NCBI GenBank assembly: GCA_030704615.1
Contig: CM060732.1
Coordinates: 55,905,053-55,969,052 of the forward strand
DNA from: Takakia lepidozioides
Taxonomy: Eukaryota > Streptophyta > Takakiopsida > Takakiales > Takakiaceae
Direction: 5' to 3'
Length of the DNA stretch: 64,000 nt
Both the position numbers and the translations under genes were made by a program. The notes beneath the pieces are model-generated. The model worked only from the letters and a program-made list of their open reading frames with translations. It was not told the origin of the DNA and did not search any database. Position 1 is the stretch's first letter; every line of letters starts with the position of its first letter. Below are positions 33,462-45,948 of the stretch, one piece after another.

Positions 33462-35403
33462 TTAATTGAAAAGGCTGGGGTTTAGCCAATCCCTGTAGAG
33501 CCAAGCAAGAGAAGAACAAGTCAGTAAGTAGATTTCACAATGGGGCTGGGCAGTACTAGGGTTTATTTACCTTGGCCAATTATAGACAACCTTAAAGGCA
33601 ATGGCAGGTCAGTATGGTATACAGAAAAGAGTAGCACAAAGAAACTGGAGCACTAAATGCACAGTCTCTCATCACATCACAGCCCCCCCAAAGTGGGTAA
33701 AGCAGAAACAAATGCAGCAACTGATAGGGAACCGTACTTGGAAATGTCATCCAAGTGCTCATCAAAATCAACCACCAGTTGCTCCCGTTCCTCAGAGATG
33801 TAGTCGACCAAAATACTGTTGGCAGTGGCCTCCTTGAGCATCAACTCTGCAGATCCTGCTTGCCGCCAGGCCCGTGGTGCCTCCCGAATGTAGAGCTTCA
33901 TACCACAGACCACAGCCAACATCATTTCTCACAGTTACAATCCTCAATCATGCACGGAATCTTCCTTTTTGTCAGTCTTGAATTACCTCTTCAACATTGA
34001 CCTCTACAAAATGCAAACAGACCACAGTGGAATCTTCAGAAATGGTGATAATCAGTGCATCACTTACAAGTGCAAGTGAAAGTCTGAACTCACCTGAACC
34101 ACAGCGCTCTTGCTGCTTCCTTTAGAAAGCGCTCCTAATCGTTTGTTGTCCAACTGCACAGACAATCTCCCCACCAAGCCGCTTCAAAATCTCAGAGTGA
34201 CACTGGAGACAAAAACCAATGAAGAGACCAAAGGGGATATGGTACTAAACAGTGTGAAGCAAAATGTTGTGTAGACCTCAATCAAGTAACCTCTGCAAGA
34301 CACACCTTGTGTGCATCTGCAACTGAATGACCACAAGGACAGACCCCTTCCACAAGCCATGCAGAACCCAAAGCAGCAGCAAGACCCATGGGGGATATGT
34401 ACCAAGACAACGCAAAATGTTGGGTAGACCTCAATCAAGTAACCTCTGCAAGAAACACCTTGTGTGCAGCTGCAACTGAATGACTACAAGGACAGACCCC
34501 TTCCACAAGCTGTGCAGAACCCAAAGCAGCAGCTAGACCCATGAGGGATGAAGATAGATATGTACCAAGACAACGCCTGCATGCGGGAAATAGCGAGCAA
34601 TATGGTCTCCAATCTTGTGGGCAACCGAGCTCAGATCGTAATCATCAAACCGTTCATTGGCATGGTAATATCCTACAATCACTAAGCCCTCCTTCTCCGC
34701 TGCCAAATACTCATCCACCTGCAGACAACAGTGTGTTTGTAGCATTAAGCAGTTTCAACTGCAATAGCAACTTCAATATGTCTGTTGCACTCCACCTTTC
34801 AGCCCAAGTGAACACTCACAAGCTAAGTAACCCAATTCTGATCACACCAACTTCGCAATTGGACGCCCCACAGCAACTCGTCAAGTCCGCAACTCACAAG
34901 ATGGAAGGAAAATGACTGGGATCCTCGCAAAATTTGAGATCCAGTCCCTAAACCTACCAGGTTTTGGAACCCAATCCCGAACTTGACACAGCTCATGAAT
35001 TCGCACGACGGTCTGGTCAAAGGAGTTGCGGTCGGATTCAAGAGCACCCATGTAGATAGCATGATGCTGATTTAGCACTACTACTCTAGCACTCTACATC
35101 AGAAAGACAGCAAAACAGACAGAGAGATACCTGAGTGAGAGCAAGCTCAAACATGGGCAGGAGACCAAGTTGCCCGTGGAATAGAGGAATGGAATCGACG
35201 ATTTCTACAGTCACACTCCCGCCCGCCGCGCCATTAGCTGCGGCAGGCCCAGTAGTAGATGACAGAGAGGCCGCGGATGATGGACCCCTGCTCACTCGCC
35301 CGATCAATACTCCATTCACCGCACTTGTCTTATGCTTCAGAGCATGGAGTACCAGCTTCACATACGCAGTTTGAGCCATCTCATACCTTACGCTTCCCAC
35401 CAT
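33462..35403 (-). CDS. EMC8/9: ER membrane protein complex subunit 8/9, five exons
   Basis: This encodes a 224-residue cytosolic subunit of the EMC, which inserts tail-anchored and multipass proteins into the ER membrane. Exons (minus) are 35403-35131, 34718-34566, 34153-34094, 33895-33738 and 33492-33462, with phases 0, 0, 0, 2 all consistent. The fold is the MPN-like UPF0172 family, which lacks protease residues: AYVKLVLHALKHKTSAVNGV near the start, GYYHANERFDD (about 107-117), LDNKRLGALSKG (143-154), VDFDEHLDDIS near residue 210, and the characteristic end DWLNPSLFN. A Gly/Ala/Ser-rich insertion (about residues 40-62) makes it slightly longer than usual. The short last exon was placed from its match to the conserved C-terminus. 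Intron 2 holds tandem copies of sequence that includes the exon 2 donor. Confidence 0.92.
34240..34575. repeat. Intronic tandem repeat, unit about 153-161 bp
   Basis: GTAGACCTCAATCAAGTAAC occurs at 34271 and 34424, and ATGTACCAAGACAACGC at 34398 and 34559. The latter is the exon 2/intron 2 border of EMC8/9 on the opposite strand, so the donor site itself was duplicated. Confidence 0.8.
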
Positions 35404-35870
35404 CGCCCCAATTTGAAGTTCAAGATCGTTACCTCAACTTGAAAGGATCTCTTCCAGGAAAGGCACGCTGAGCCTCCAATGACAACCCCCTAATTGGGTC
35501 TCCCGCATGCGCAACAAATCAAGAGCCTGGAACCCTACTCTTCAAAAGATTGAGACGAAGTGAGAACGTGGCATCAAGGGACGAAATGAAATGTAGTAGA
35601 GCACACGATGAGGCATCACCCTAACAAAACACACGGAGACAGAATCCCTATATTAAAAAAGAATGAGACAAAGTGAGTACTTGGCAGAAAGGTACACAGT
35701 GCTGAAATGTTAAGAACCCTGTCAGGAATCTTTGTTTCTCACTACCTCACACAAGCAATCGCAGGAGACTGCCTTGCAAGAATGATGATTTTGCTGTTGG
35801 GCAGACAAGAAAGAGAAGAGAGCCCATGGATGAATGCTTGGCTTGGAAGTGCGATGGAATAAATGTATTT
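35404..35870. other. Upstream region of EMC8/9
   Basis: No coding sequence is recognised. It probably carries the minus-strand promoter; no obvious TATA box. Confidence 0.35.
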
Positions 35871-35889
35871 GTACCACGTACTTTTACCT

Positions 35890-36605
35890 TGTGCGCATGG
35901 TATGTATCAGTGTTGTTCTGGTATCAGTGTTAGGACATACCAGACTTGGTCCTGGTACCAGACGTATCACAAAAAATTTATACCAGTCTGGTCTATATAA
36001 TGGTGGATGTATAATTCTCTACATACTGGTATGAGTATGAGTATCATGACCACAATACCAGCTGGTACGAGATATCAATTCTGGTATCATTCCAAAGCCA
36101 TCTTGAATTACAAGTTTATCACTAGCAAGTATCAAGTGAAAACAAATACAATATAAATAAAGAAATAAATATACATAAGTACAAGTATGTAGGCATATAT
36201 ACACATAAATTAATATAGTATACATACCAGAGTAAATGAGGAAGACGGCGGGGAAGTACTGGTATTGAGGCTGGTATGAAAAAACTGATACCAGCCTGGT
36301 CTGGTATATGACCCAGTATTCTCCCAAATGATACCAGACTGGGTGGGTACTGATCGCACATCGACCTGCCGGTCTGCGGTTCAATCCGTTGCCAAGCCTC
36401 AGTTTTGATTATTTGATTAAGACACAAATATATGAAGGCGGAGTACATACAGTACTCTACGGCCCTGTACTGTAAACCGTAAATATGAGGAGCCGCCATA
36501 CGCGTGGTACGAAACTGGCGGGGAGGAGGTCTGGTATCTAATACCAGTGCATATACCAGTATTTTCTACCAGTCCTTCACCTATATACCACACCAACACT
36601 GGTAT
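35890..36605. repeat. Cluster of ATACCAG/CTGGTAT inverted motifs
   Basis: At least fifteen copies of CTGGTAT or ATACCAG occur in both orientations, often facing pairs such as TATACCAGTCTGGT and GATACCAGCCTGGTCTGGTA. They flank a motif-poor AT-rich core (about 36100-36220). This would fit subterminal repeats of an unidentified DNA transposon. Confidence 0.6.
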
Positions 36606-36743
36606 GTATACGTTTTCCCGCCAACTAGACTTGCCAGCATTTCTTCAAAACATTGCTGGCAGATACATCAGAATTTGATCCAAGGTGTAGAGTAGACAGG
36701 AGGAGTGGATTCTTTCTCTATCGCGTTCTGAGATTGTTGGACC

Positions 36744-38623
36744 ATGGCCACAGGTGTCAATGTCCAGAATGGACGGGAAAAAGTACAAGGGAGTGTGGGC
36801 GTGGTGCGTGGTAGTGAAGGGATTGCGGAGCTTCACCAAAAAGAGAGTGCAATTCACTTGCTTCCGTGTTGCATCAATCACACAGGTCCCGCTGCAGTCT
36901 CCGTGTATTTTAAACCCAAAGATGCTGGTAAGCCGTACATGATTTTTTCCCTTCCAGTGGTGGATCGTTTAATTGCCTGGTGGGTTGATTCACCCTAGAT
37001 CTGTGAGGAACTTTGCAGCTGGACAGTATCATATGGAAAGTCGACAAACGTTGTCCCCAAATTCAAGACATTGAGTTACCAGCAGGAAACTCTCGTGGAC
37101 TAATCTGGTTGGGATATCTTTGTTGTTTGGCTCTTAGATAGGGCAATCCTGTCAGAGTGGGCCTGGTTGTCGTCGGAGCTTTAGTGTTCAGGTGTGGATG
37201 CTGTGCTTTCAGATTCAGCGGTACTCAAACATAATGAATTTAGGTTAGAAAGAAGGAAAGAAAGAAGTTTATTACATCCCCAAGGGACAGAGAACAGAAA
37301 GAGAACCAAAGAGGCCTCTTCTTTTGAGGATGAGAGAGAAAATTGCTGTCCTTTGTGCCCCACAGCGTGTTGACGTTAATCTAGAAGAGTTTCTCCAGAC
37401 CTCCTACGTGGTCGCATTAAAAAGGATTGAGCTAAGTAGTGCTTAGTGCAAAATCACCTAGAAATAGGAATGGAGCCAACGGTTTGATCCCATGGGCATC
37501 GGTGCAGGGATCAGCGAGGAAGGCATCGAAATGAAGGAGGCAGCGTTTAGAGGAAGAAGATTGATGGGGTCTACTCTCAAAATTCCAGATGGTTACTCTG
37601 GTGCGCGTCAGTCTCTCAGTCTTCCAGTCTCTCTCTCTCCATTACCAATTCTCCATTTCACACAGCAGATTGATGTTTGTGTGAAGGGATTTCTAGAGGA
37701 TATCTGGAAAACTCGGATCAATTGTCTGTTTCAAGGTAAGTCATACTACCAGCGTCAGCCCCTGACAAAGGTAGTTTCTGTCCCTTTGTATTCTGCTCAA
37801 ACTGGTCGCGGATTCAATGGTCACAAGGCTACGGCAAACAATGTCCATTATCAATTGCCAATTATATATTGAATGTTGCTGCACTTGTGCTCTGTCCACA
37901 CAGAGAGCAATATATATGTCCAAGTTAGAAAGCAGGCAGCCCTAGAGCATTTTGAGACAACCATAATAGGCCCTGCCCCCCGCAATCTGAATCCACTTCC
38001 AGGGTTTCCACCTACTTCAGCCAAGAGTTGCTAATGCAAGATTGGAGATAATATCAGATAAGTCAACATATTCATTTGACTTGTCTGGCTATAATCTTGT
38101 GGCAATACATGAAAAAGGAGGACAGGAGGGAGGATAAATGGAGGAGAGCAGAATGAGACCCGTTAACTCCAGTTGATACCTGTAATCCTTGGTTGATTCG
38201 CGCCTTCCAGGGTTTTTTCTTTCAAGAAAGCTCTCACCATAGCATTCTGCCAAAATTAGGTCCTAAGGCATATTAGGTAACCTAAGAGAAGGAGAAAGAG
38301 GATGTAGTAAAAACAATGCTTCCTATTCCAGAGCCTGCAGAGAGCCCTGCTACATGTAACCTCTTCTAGTCAGGTGAGAGTCGCAATTTCATTCTGATTC
38401 CAATTGCATATCTAGGAAACATGCAGGGTTTGTAGTAAAGAAGGAACAGAATCGCGCCACAGAGGGACGGAGTGCGATGGCTAGTCATTCAGAGGAGGAT
38501 GAGTTTGAAGAGTGGGAAGCGGACTTAGCCTTTCAAGACTTGACTTACTGGAACCATGACACCCAGCCTACATCAGCTGATTTACTCCGCTCTACTTTTG
38601 ATTGGCTCCCTCTTTCCACATCT
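36744..38623 (+). CDS. RNASEH2C: Ribonuclease H2 subunit C, at least three exons
   Basis: This is the non-catalytic C subunit of RNase H2, the nuclear enzyme that removes ribonucleotides and RNA:DNA hybrids. Exons are 36744-36927, 37508-37600 and 38427-38623, with phases 1 and 1 that join cleanly. Conserved pieces appear in order: AIHLLPCCINHTGPAAVSVY (residues 36-55), EEGIEMKEAAFRGRRLMG, then IPDGYSGFVVKKE, and the late FQDLTYWNHDTQPT...FDWLPL. The three exons give 158 residues. The frame can either read through to 38734 or splice at GTGAGC (38624) to a possible short fourth exon starting about 38743 and stopping at 38813; I cannot choose. Start is the first in-frame ATG. The motif cluster 35890-36605 lies directly upstream. 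Confidence 0.88.
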
Positions 38624-38813
38624 GTGAGCTTTCCTCCCCTTCTCTTTCTGGCTTGTTCACCTTTGTCAGGTTTGATACTTGCATTGATTACCCTTTGCCA
38701 AAATTGTCTTCCTTTTCTGCCCTCCTTGTTCTAATGAAAAGGTGTCTGCCTTCAAAATGTATGCCCCAAATGACCGGGACTTCCGTGTTTTGGAATTCAA
38801 ACTACAACAGTGA

Positions 38814-41180
38814 ACGTCACTATGTTGTGGGCCTGGGGGGTTTTGGTGCTCTGACATCACCTTCTTCCCCTCGTTTTTTGTTTTAAGACGTTGCTTCCTA
38901 TTGTTAGGTGCGTAGATTGCGGCATTCCACACACGTCATTTGAGGAATTAATCTGAAGTGGCCCTAGGCATCATTGATCTTGAGTGTAACATGTTCATAT
39001 AGTTTGACACTTAGGACCTTGTTAGGGTAGAATGTTGCTGAACTCAGAAGAACTGGAATGGTCCCCTTCCATGTCTAAGATCAAGAGAATGGGAGCGATG
39101 TAACAATCGATTACTTGCAACCTTTAGTTTTGCCAACATTACGAGGATTTCATATGGCACCTCTCTGCACGTGCTTATGCACAATCTGACTGCAATTGTG
39201 GGCGCCAACCAGATCCATGGGAGCATTTCATCTGATGAAGTTCAAGTCATGGGTGAAGAGCAAGGCATTTTACCAGGTAGCGCCTCATATGTTCCCACTA
39301 GCACAAATGCTTTCATTGGCTGTTTGTTACAACTAATGGGCTCAATAACATCGTGGGGCCTCTCCCACGAACTCAGCCCAGAATAGTGAACTTCTCTGTC
39401 ACAACCTATACCAATCAACTGAATCATATCAAATCAAATTAAATCAAATGCATGATTCTCAATACCACTCTGCTCTCTGATTGTCCAGCTTCAGATAGCT
39501 GTCAAACAGTGTCTGAAACTTCAGCCTTTTATAGGGGCAGAGTCCTTGGTTGAGGAAGCATGGCGGTAAGGGTAGGTTGATATATGGCTCTACTCATGTT
39601 TCATCAGAGTGCCAGGATTAATTGCACAGATTTTTCAACTTCTGCTTATTTGGAGTAAACTGACATTGGTGCAATTGGCCTGGGGTAGAGCAGCTGCGCA
39701 AGGAGCGAAGAGGAAATCAACTCTTGGCTGAGACTTACAAAGCTTTCATATGCCTTTCAGAGCCAATGTTTGACCCTCTTTGTATCCCTCCTTGCTTCTT
39801 ATGAATCCACCCATTTTCTTCCTTCCATTAAAGGAAGCTGCATTGCATCTGTATGGCCAGAAGATGAAGGTTGGCTGACAATAGCAACACCTCTTCAGCC
39901 TACACCGACTTTAAGTTGATTTTGACCAAGCCAATCTATGAGGTTTATTGAAAGTCACATTTAAGAATGACACCCGCCGACATTCTATTGCCCCAACATT
40001 TCAGGGCTCGTTTCAAGCAGCTGCTCGTAAGTGTAAACAAAGGCATTTTATTACCTCTCATTTGTGTCCCTGGAGAGAGGAGTATATTGGGTGTTATTAG
40101 GAGAGTACCGTAGTTTCCCCAAAAACTACATGCCAAGATGTCAGCGTGAAGGCCTATGCTGTTCTTATATACATACAGCCTTGCATGAAGTCTGAAGTTT
40201 ACCCTCAGAGCTTGCAAAGCTGATTCTTATCAACTTGCATTGCCTTCTACCCAAAGGACTGTGCCTTGATTCATTACTCAAACCCCCAACCCCCATCAGA
40301 GGTGCTGTTGGAGAGAACCACCTGATAGCATTCTGCCGAAACTGTTGACTGATCAAACCAGACAAGAAATGGGATGATAAAGAAATAGTTGAGAGGAAAT
40401 TGTTGCCTCACGCAATTTTCTACGCGGCAAGGCACAAACACCCATTTATTGGGCGAGCTGTTGAATGAGGTCCGGGGGGATGACTAATTGAAGGCTCTGC
40501 TTCTCTTGCATTCATCTTTGACTCACTTGGACATGGGGTCTGTCTCCACAGTTGTCGTCGATCTCTGGAAGCACAGAGATGATTCTGAGCTCGCAGGAGG
40601 GGACATACCAAAGGAAATTTCTTCTCCTTGCGTCAAAGGGGAGGGAAGCCCCACATCATGGAGCAGATTGTCGGAACCGGGTTTGGAGCTGAAATGGGAA
40701 GCCAGCTTAGGAATGCAGGGCCTCGTATTCTTGACAGGGATAAATATGACGCCTTTCCAGCCTCGATCCCTCTTCATGTCCCCTGGATCTGTACGTGTAT
40801 GGACAACACGGGTAGCGGAGAAAGGTATAATATGGGAATCTTTGCGTGTTTTTGGATTGGGTGTGTACAGAGTTTGAGCTTGCTCGATTTCTTCTTGAGG
40901 AGCAGTACAACCACATTTGTCGGGGAATTTTAGTCACGGTTGTATTGCACGTGATGTGATACCGTTGTCCTCCTTCCACCCTCCCTGAGGATGAGCTGAA
41001 ACTCCTGACATGTATATATTGCCTTTCCATCATTGCATGGCAGAGAGACCGAGACAGATACTGGGTAACCTCTTTTACAGGGCACACTATACGGGATAAT
41101 TGAAAAGGCCCTCATAAGCTTTGTAGGCAGCAATTCTCTTCTTCTCCGACGGGCTATGTGAGATCTGCCCTCTAAACAAG
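38814..41180. other. Intergenic region before the PPR gene
   Basis: About 2.3 kb has only short unconvincing open stretches. I see no repeat pair or recognisable gene. The PPR 5' leader is presumably in the last few hundred bases. Confidence 0.4.
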
Positions 41181-44147
41181 ATGAAGGGCAGCAACATGTT
41201 TTCCCACGCAGAACACAAAATGCTGTACTCTAGACATTCTGCAAGCAATCTATCGAACATGACGATGAAGTCTTGGGTTGGGATTCAAACCAAGATGCTG
41301 GTTGGGCAGAAGACTCTGGGGATGGATTTGAGTTTTAGCAGGGGCACGAGTGCCACTTCTTTTCATGGAGGGCAGCGACAAAGATCTCCAGAGAGTAAGG
41401 AAAACAGCAACTACAGTTGGGGGGATGTGAGCAAATTGGGCACGGAGGGACAATTGAAGGGGGCAGTGCACATTCTGGATCTCATGGAGCAACGAGGTTT
41501 TGGGGCATACTTAGATGCTTGTGCTCATCTCTTGCAGGGGTGTGCTAGGATACAATCCCTGGCAGCCGGGAAAGGGGTCCATGCCCACATAATTAAAAGT
41601 GGATTTGAGCCAGACATTTTCGTTGGAAATTGTCTTATCAGCATGTATTGCAAGTGCAGGAGTATTGTGGATGCTTGGAAAGTGTTCGACAAAATGCCCA
41701 AAAGGAATGTTATCTCATGGAATTCGATGATTACAGGATTTGCTCAACATGGTCATGTTAAGCAGGCACTTGAACTATTTCAGAAAATGTTGGGGGAAGG
41801 TGTGAGGCCAAATAAGGTCACATTCATGAGCATCCTCAATGCATGTGCCAGCCCAATAGCTCTGGAACAGGGAAAATGTCTGCATGAAGGGATCGTCAAT
41901 GCTGGATTTGAGTCAGATGTCAAAGTGGGGACTGCCCTAGTGAGCATGTATTGCAAGTGTGGGAGTGTGGCAGCTGCCCAACGAGTATTCTTCAAAATGC
42001 CTGAACGAAATGCGGTCTCATGGAATGCGATGATTGCTGGACTCGCTCAACAAGGGCACGCTGAGGAGGCATTCAAATTCTATGCGCAAATGCAAGGGGA
42101 AGGCGTGAAGCCAGACAAGGTCACTTTCATGAGCATTCTCAATGCATGTGCTAGCCCCACAGTCCTGGAACAGGGAAGATGGGTTCATGCCAGCATTGTC
42201 AACGCTGGATTGGAGTCAGATGGCCAATTAGGGAGTGCCCTTGTCAGCATGTACAGCAAATGTGGAAGTGTGGTGGAGGGGCGCCAATGTTTTGACCAAA
42301 TGCCCAAGCGAGATGTGATCTCATGGACTGCAATGATTACTGGATCTGCTCAGCATGGACAGGGAGAGGAGGCTTTTGAACTGTTTCGCCAAATGGAAAG
42401 ACAAGGCATAAAGGCCGACAGGGTCACGTTTATCAGCATTATGCACGCCTGTGCCAGCCCATCAGCTTTGGAACAGGGCAAGTGGCTCCATGCTGGCATT
42501 GTCAATGCTGGATTTGAGTCAGATGTCCAGGTAGGGAATTCCCTTGTGAACATGTATTGCAAGTGCGGGAGTGTGGTGGATGCGCGGCAAGTGTTTGACA
42601 AAATGCCTTGTCGGGATTTGATCACATGGACTGCCATCATTGCTGGATCTGCTCAATACGGTCAGGGTGAGGACGCATTGGAACTCTATTGGCAAATGCA
42701 AAGAGAAGGCATCAAGGCAGACAAAGTCACTTTCATCAGCATCCTCAATGCATGTTCAAGCCCTGTAGCTCTGGAACAGGGCAAGTGTCTTCATGCTGAC
42801 ATCATCCAAGCTGGATTGGAGTCAGATGTCCGAGTGGGGACTGCCCTTGTCAGCATGTATTGCAAGTGTGGAAGTGTGGTAGGTGCACGCCAAGTCTTTG
42901 AAACAATGCCTGTTCGAGACGTCATCGTATGGAATGTGCTAATTGCTGGGTTAGCTGAGAATAGTCATGGTGAGGAGGCTTTGGAACTCTTTCAAACAAT
43001 GCAAAGAGAAGGTGTGAAGCCCGATACAGTCACTTTCATCAGCATTCTCAGTGCATGCGCCAACCTAGCAGCCCTGGAAGAGGGCAAGTCAGTCCATGCA
43101 CACATCATCAAATCTGGATCTCAGTCAGATATTTGCATGGGGACTGCCCTTGTGGACATGTATGCCAAGTGTGGAAGTTTGAAGGATGCACATGAAGTGT
43201 TTGACAAAATTGTAAAGCAAGACACAGTCTCATGGAATGCAATAATTACAGGACATGCCCAGCATGGGCATGGTAAGGAGGCCCTCCAACTATTTGAGCA
43301 AATGCAATGGGAAGGGGTGAAACCAAACAGTGTCACATTTGTTGGTGTTCTCTCTGCTTGCACCCGTGTGGGCCTTGTGGATGAAGGCGATCATTACTTC
43401 CTCTCCATGGGAGAAGATCATGGCATCATACCCACACAGGAGCATTATGGCTGTATGGTTGACCTTCTTGGCCGGGCTGGGAGATTGAGTGAGGCAGAGG
43501 AGTTCATAAACAAAATGCCACTTGAACCAGATGCTCGGGTGTGGGGCGCCTTGCTTGGTGCATGTAGAATCCATGGCAATGTTCAGCTAGCGGAACGAGC
43601 TGCAGAATATGTTCTCAAGTTAGAACCGGACAATGCCTCAGTGTATGTGCTGCTTTCGAACATCTATGCTGCATTTGGCAGGTGGGAAGCTGTAGCGAAG
43701 GTGAGAAAAGCAATGAATTACAGAGGTGTGACAAAGGAGCCAGGGCGCAGCTGGATTGAAGTCAATAACAGGCTACATACATTTGTTGTAGAAGATAGAT
43801 CACACCCCACAGCAGATGAGATCTATGCAGAGTTGAAGAGCTTGACTCGGCAGATGAAGGAGGCGGGATATGTGCCAGACACAAGCTTTGTATTGCAGGA
43901 TGTGGATCAGCAAACGAAAGAACGGTCTCTGTGCCACCACAGTGAGAAGCTGGCCATTTCTTTTGGGCTCATCAGCACACCCCCTGGGACACCTATCCGC
44001 ATAAGCAAGAACCTCCGGGTCTGTGGTGATTGCCACACCGCCAGCAAGTTCATGTCTAAGATTGTTGGGCGAGAAATTGTTGCAAGGGACTCGAGCCGTT
44101 TTCATCACTTCAAGAATGGAGTGTGTTCTTGTGGGGATTTTTGGTGA
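41181..44147 (+). CDS. PLS-class PPR protein with C-terminal DYW deaminase, intronless
   Basis: This encodes a 988-residue RNA-binding protein expected to act in chloroplasts or mitochondria as a site-specific C-to-U RNA editing factor. The N-terminus (1-100) is Ser/Lys-rich and suits an organelle presequence. PPR motifs fill about residues 105-760, in repeated L-P-S triplets of exactly 101 residues; LEQGK or its variants recur at 303-base spacing from 41862 to 43074. E and E+ motifs follow (about 760-855). The DYW domain (855-988) has the zinc and catalytic HSE (920-922), CGDC (948-951) and final CSC; the last three residues are DFW instead of DYW. The start is the first ATG; M6 is an alternative. 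Lack of introns is common for this family. The RNA target cannot be predicted here. Confidence 0.95.
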   Translation: MKGSNMFSHAEHKMLYSRHSASNLSNMTMKSWVGIQTKMLVGQKTLGMDLSFSRGTSATSFHGGQRQRSPESKENSNYSWGDVSKLGTEGQLKGAVHILDLMEQRGFGAYLDACAHLLQGCARIQSLAAGKGVHAHIIKSGFEPDIFVGNCLISMYCKCRSIVDAWKVFDKMPKRNVISWNSMITGFAQHGHVKQALELFQKMLGEGVRPNKVTFMSILNACASPIALEQGKCLHEGIVNAGFESDVKVGTALVSMYCKCGSVAAAQRVFFKMPERNAVSWNAMIAGLAQQGHAEEAFKFYAQMQGEGVKPDKVTFMSILNACASPTVLEQGRWVHASIVNAGLESDGQLGSALVSMYSKCGSVVEGRQCFDQMPKRDVISWTAMITGSAQHGQGEEAFELFRQMERQGIKADRVTFISIMHACASPSALEQGKWLHAGIVNAGFESDVQVGNSLVNMYCKCGSVVDARQVFDKMPCRDLITWTAIIAGSAQYGQGEDALELYWQMQREGIKADKVTFISILNACSSPVALEQGKCLHADIIQAGLESDVRVGTALVSMYCKCGSVVGARQVFETMPVRDVIVWNVLIAGLAENSHGEEALELFQTMQREGVKPDTVTFISILSACANLAALEEGKSVHAHIIKSGSQSDICMGTALVDMYAKCGSLKDAHEVFDKIVKQDTVSWNAIITGHAQHGHGKEALQLFEQMQWEGVKPNSVTFVGVLSACTRVGLVDEGDHYFLSMGEDHGIIPTQEHYGCMVDLLGRAGRLSEAEEFINKMPLEPDARVWGALLGACRIHGNVQLAERAAEYVLKLEPDNASVYVLLSNIYAAFGRWEAVAKVRKAMNYRGVTKEPGRSWIEVNNRLHTFVVEDRSHPTADEIYAELKSLTRQMKEAGYVPDTSFVLQDVDQQTKERSLCHHSEKLAISFGLISTPPGTPIRISKNLRVCGDCHTASKFMSKIVGREIVARDSSRFHHFKNGVCSCGDFW

Positions 44148-45948
44148 TGATAACAGAAAGAGACTGTGGTTTGTCCCCTCTCATGTCCTCTCTCCTCCAG
44201 GATCACTCCTCTGTCCATTAAGCTCCAGTTTAAATTGGATCAAAGGGTCTCTCTGCTGCTCTCTCCCCCTCTCTAAGGCTACTGCAAACGTCTCATGAGT
44301 ACGTTCTCCCCATCTCATTTTTTTGCTGTCCAACCTGTGGTGCTGCAGGGGCATTTACTAGGCATCGATAAGCTCTATCTTCCTCCAGGTTGCTAGATCA
44401 GCCCAAGAGTATGGGTCGGCATAAAATGGGAGGGAAATCCCAAGTATAGGGATAGGCTCAAAACCCCATACAGCTTGGTGCATTCATAACTATCCTCACA
44501 TTTTCTTCAAAAACAGTGAGTGTTGGTGTGTGATTGGATTCAAGAGCCCAGCTGAGTCCAATGTGAGGTGCTGGTATTACTTGGCTTCATTGGAGCTTGA
44601 AGCAAGACTTACCTCCCAAAGTCCAGTAATGGTGCAATGGGATAGATGAAATTGAAGCCCTTGAAATATCTCAAGGCTGCACTTCCTGATTGAGCCAAAG
44701 TGTGGTAAGAACATTAGAAATTTGCTGAAAAGTGCATGCGCGGATTGCTTACAACTTTTGTTGAACAACTTGGTCTTGAGGATTACATAAGGGGCCTTCC
44801 CATGCTGGGCATGAGGCTCAAGTTCAAATGAAGAGAGAGGGTGCTACCTCTGCAGTGAACCCACTTGGGAAAGAGAATCCACATGCCTGATCTGTGGGTT
44901 TGCTGGTGAGGGCAGGTAACCTTCTCATGCACAGTAATGTGGACCCTTGTGCATGAGAGCCGGACCTCTTTGCAACAAAGATTGTCACTACAGATGATAC
45001 ATCATTCTTGGAAATCTGAAATTCAAAGATCAACTTCCATCAAGCATGTCCCAAAAGCTTTTCAAGGCTTTTGTTCAATTGGTGTTCATAAAAACTACTG
45101 CAAACCTCTAGTCCTGATCTTCTATCTTAACTACTGATCAGTGCAGTGCAGGAATTGTGCATGTTGACAGTTGTGAAGAAGAGATGTGCTAACCATAGCA
45201 GGCTTCAGTCATGGTTTTCCAGTTTGTGCCCCTTCATGATCAACCACTGGAAGACCTCCTACATCCAGCAAGGAGAAGAAGAATGAGGTTGGGGAGCTAC
45301 AACGTAGCATTCTGACAGTCCTCTGATCAGCGGGCTTGGTCCACCTACACCTGCGTGGGATACTTAAAGCGGCGAGGAGGTGTCAATCGTGCATTGAGTA
45401 TCGTTGGAGTCTTGAGAATTCTGGTCGCCCCATTCTTATCCTATGCACATCTGCACTTCATCCGTACTACTGTACATGTACTTCACATTGCATCGAAAGT
45501 TCATCTTCTTCCTTCAAGGTGCAGACACATATACATACTCTATCCTCTGCATGCATGTTGCGGTGTTGACACTTGCATGGTGGATCCCTGGGGCTGGATC
45601 GAGGCAGAGTCGACGCGATGCATCTCCTCTCGAACACTTGGCAAGCTTGTGAAGTTTGAGGTGCCACTTGGCCTTCTTCCTCTTGCATCCCTGGCCTTCG
45701 GCATAATCCCCCGCACTGAGACGCATATCCACCCTTTTCGATCACTATATCAACCCACTATTTCGCAGCTTTTCGACATACAGTACGTCTTACCGGGGTC
45801 TTAATAGCTTGTCTTGCTTCTTCGAATGTGGAAGTCCTGCGCTAAGCTCACTATCAGGAATTTTCACCTCTCGATCCTTAGAGCGTCATTGGATTTGACT
45901 TATATACTTTGAAATTGGACTAGGATCTCTTTCCACTGCAGCTTTAAT
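44148..45948. other. Intergenic region
   Basis: It holds the PPR 3' end and the promoter of the next gene. An open stretch at 45355-45804 has no recognisable features and is probably chance. Confidence 0.4.

Noticed and set aside
35890-36605. CRISPR-like or satellite array
   Set aside because: Motif spacing is irregular, both orientations occur, there are no uniform spacers, and the genome is eukaryotic.
45355-45804. 150-codon plus-strand gene
   Set aside because: The sequence looks random, overlaps equally long open frames on the other strand, and has no family match that I recognise.
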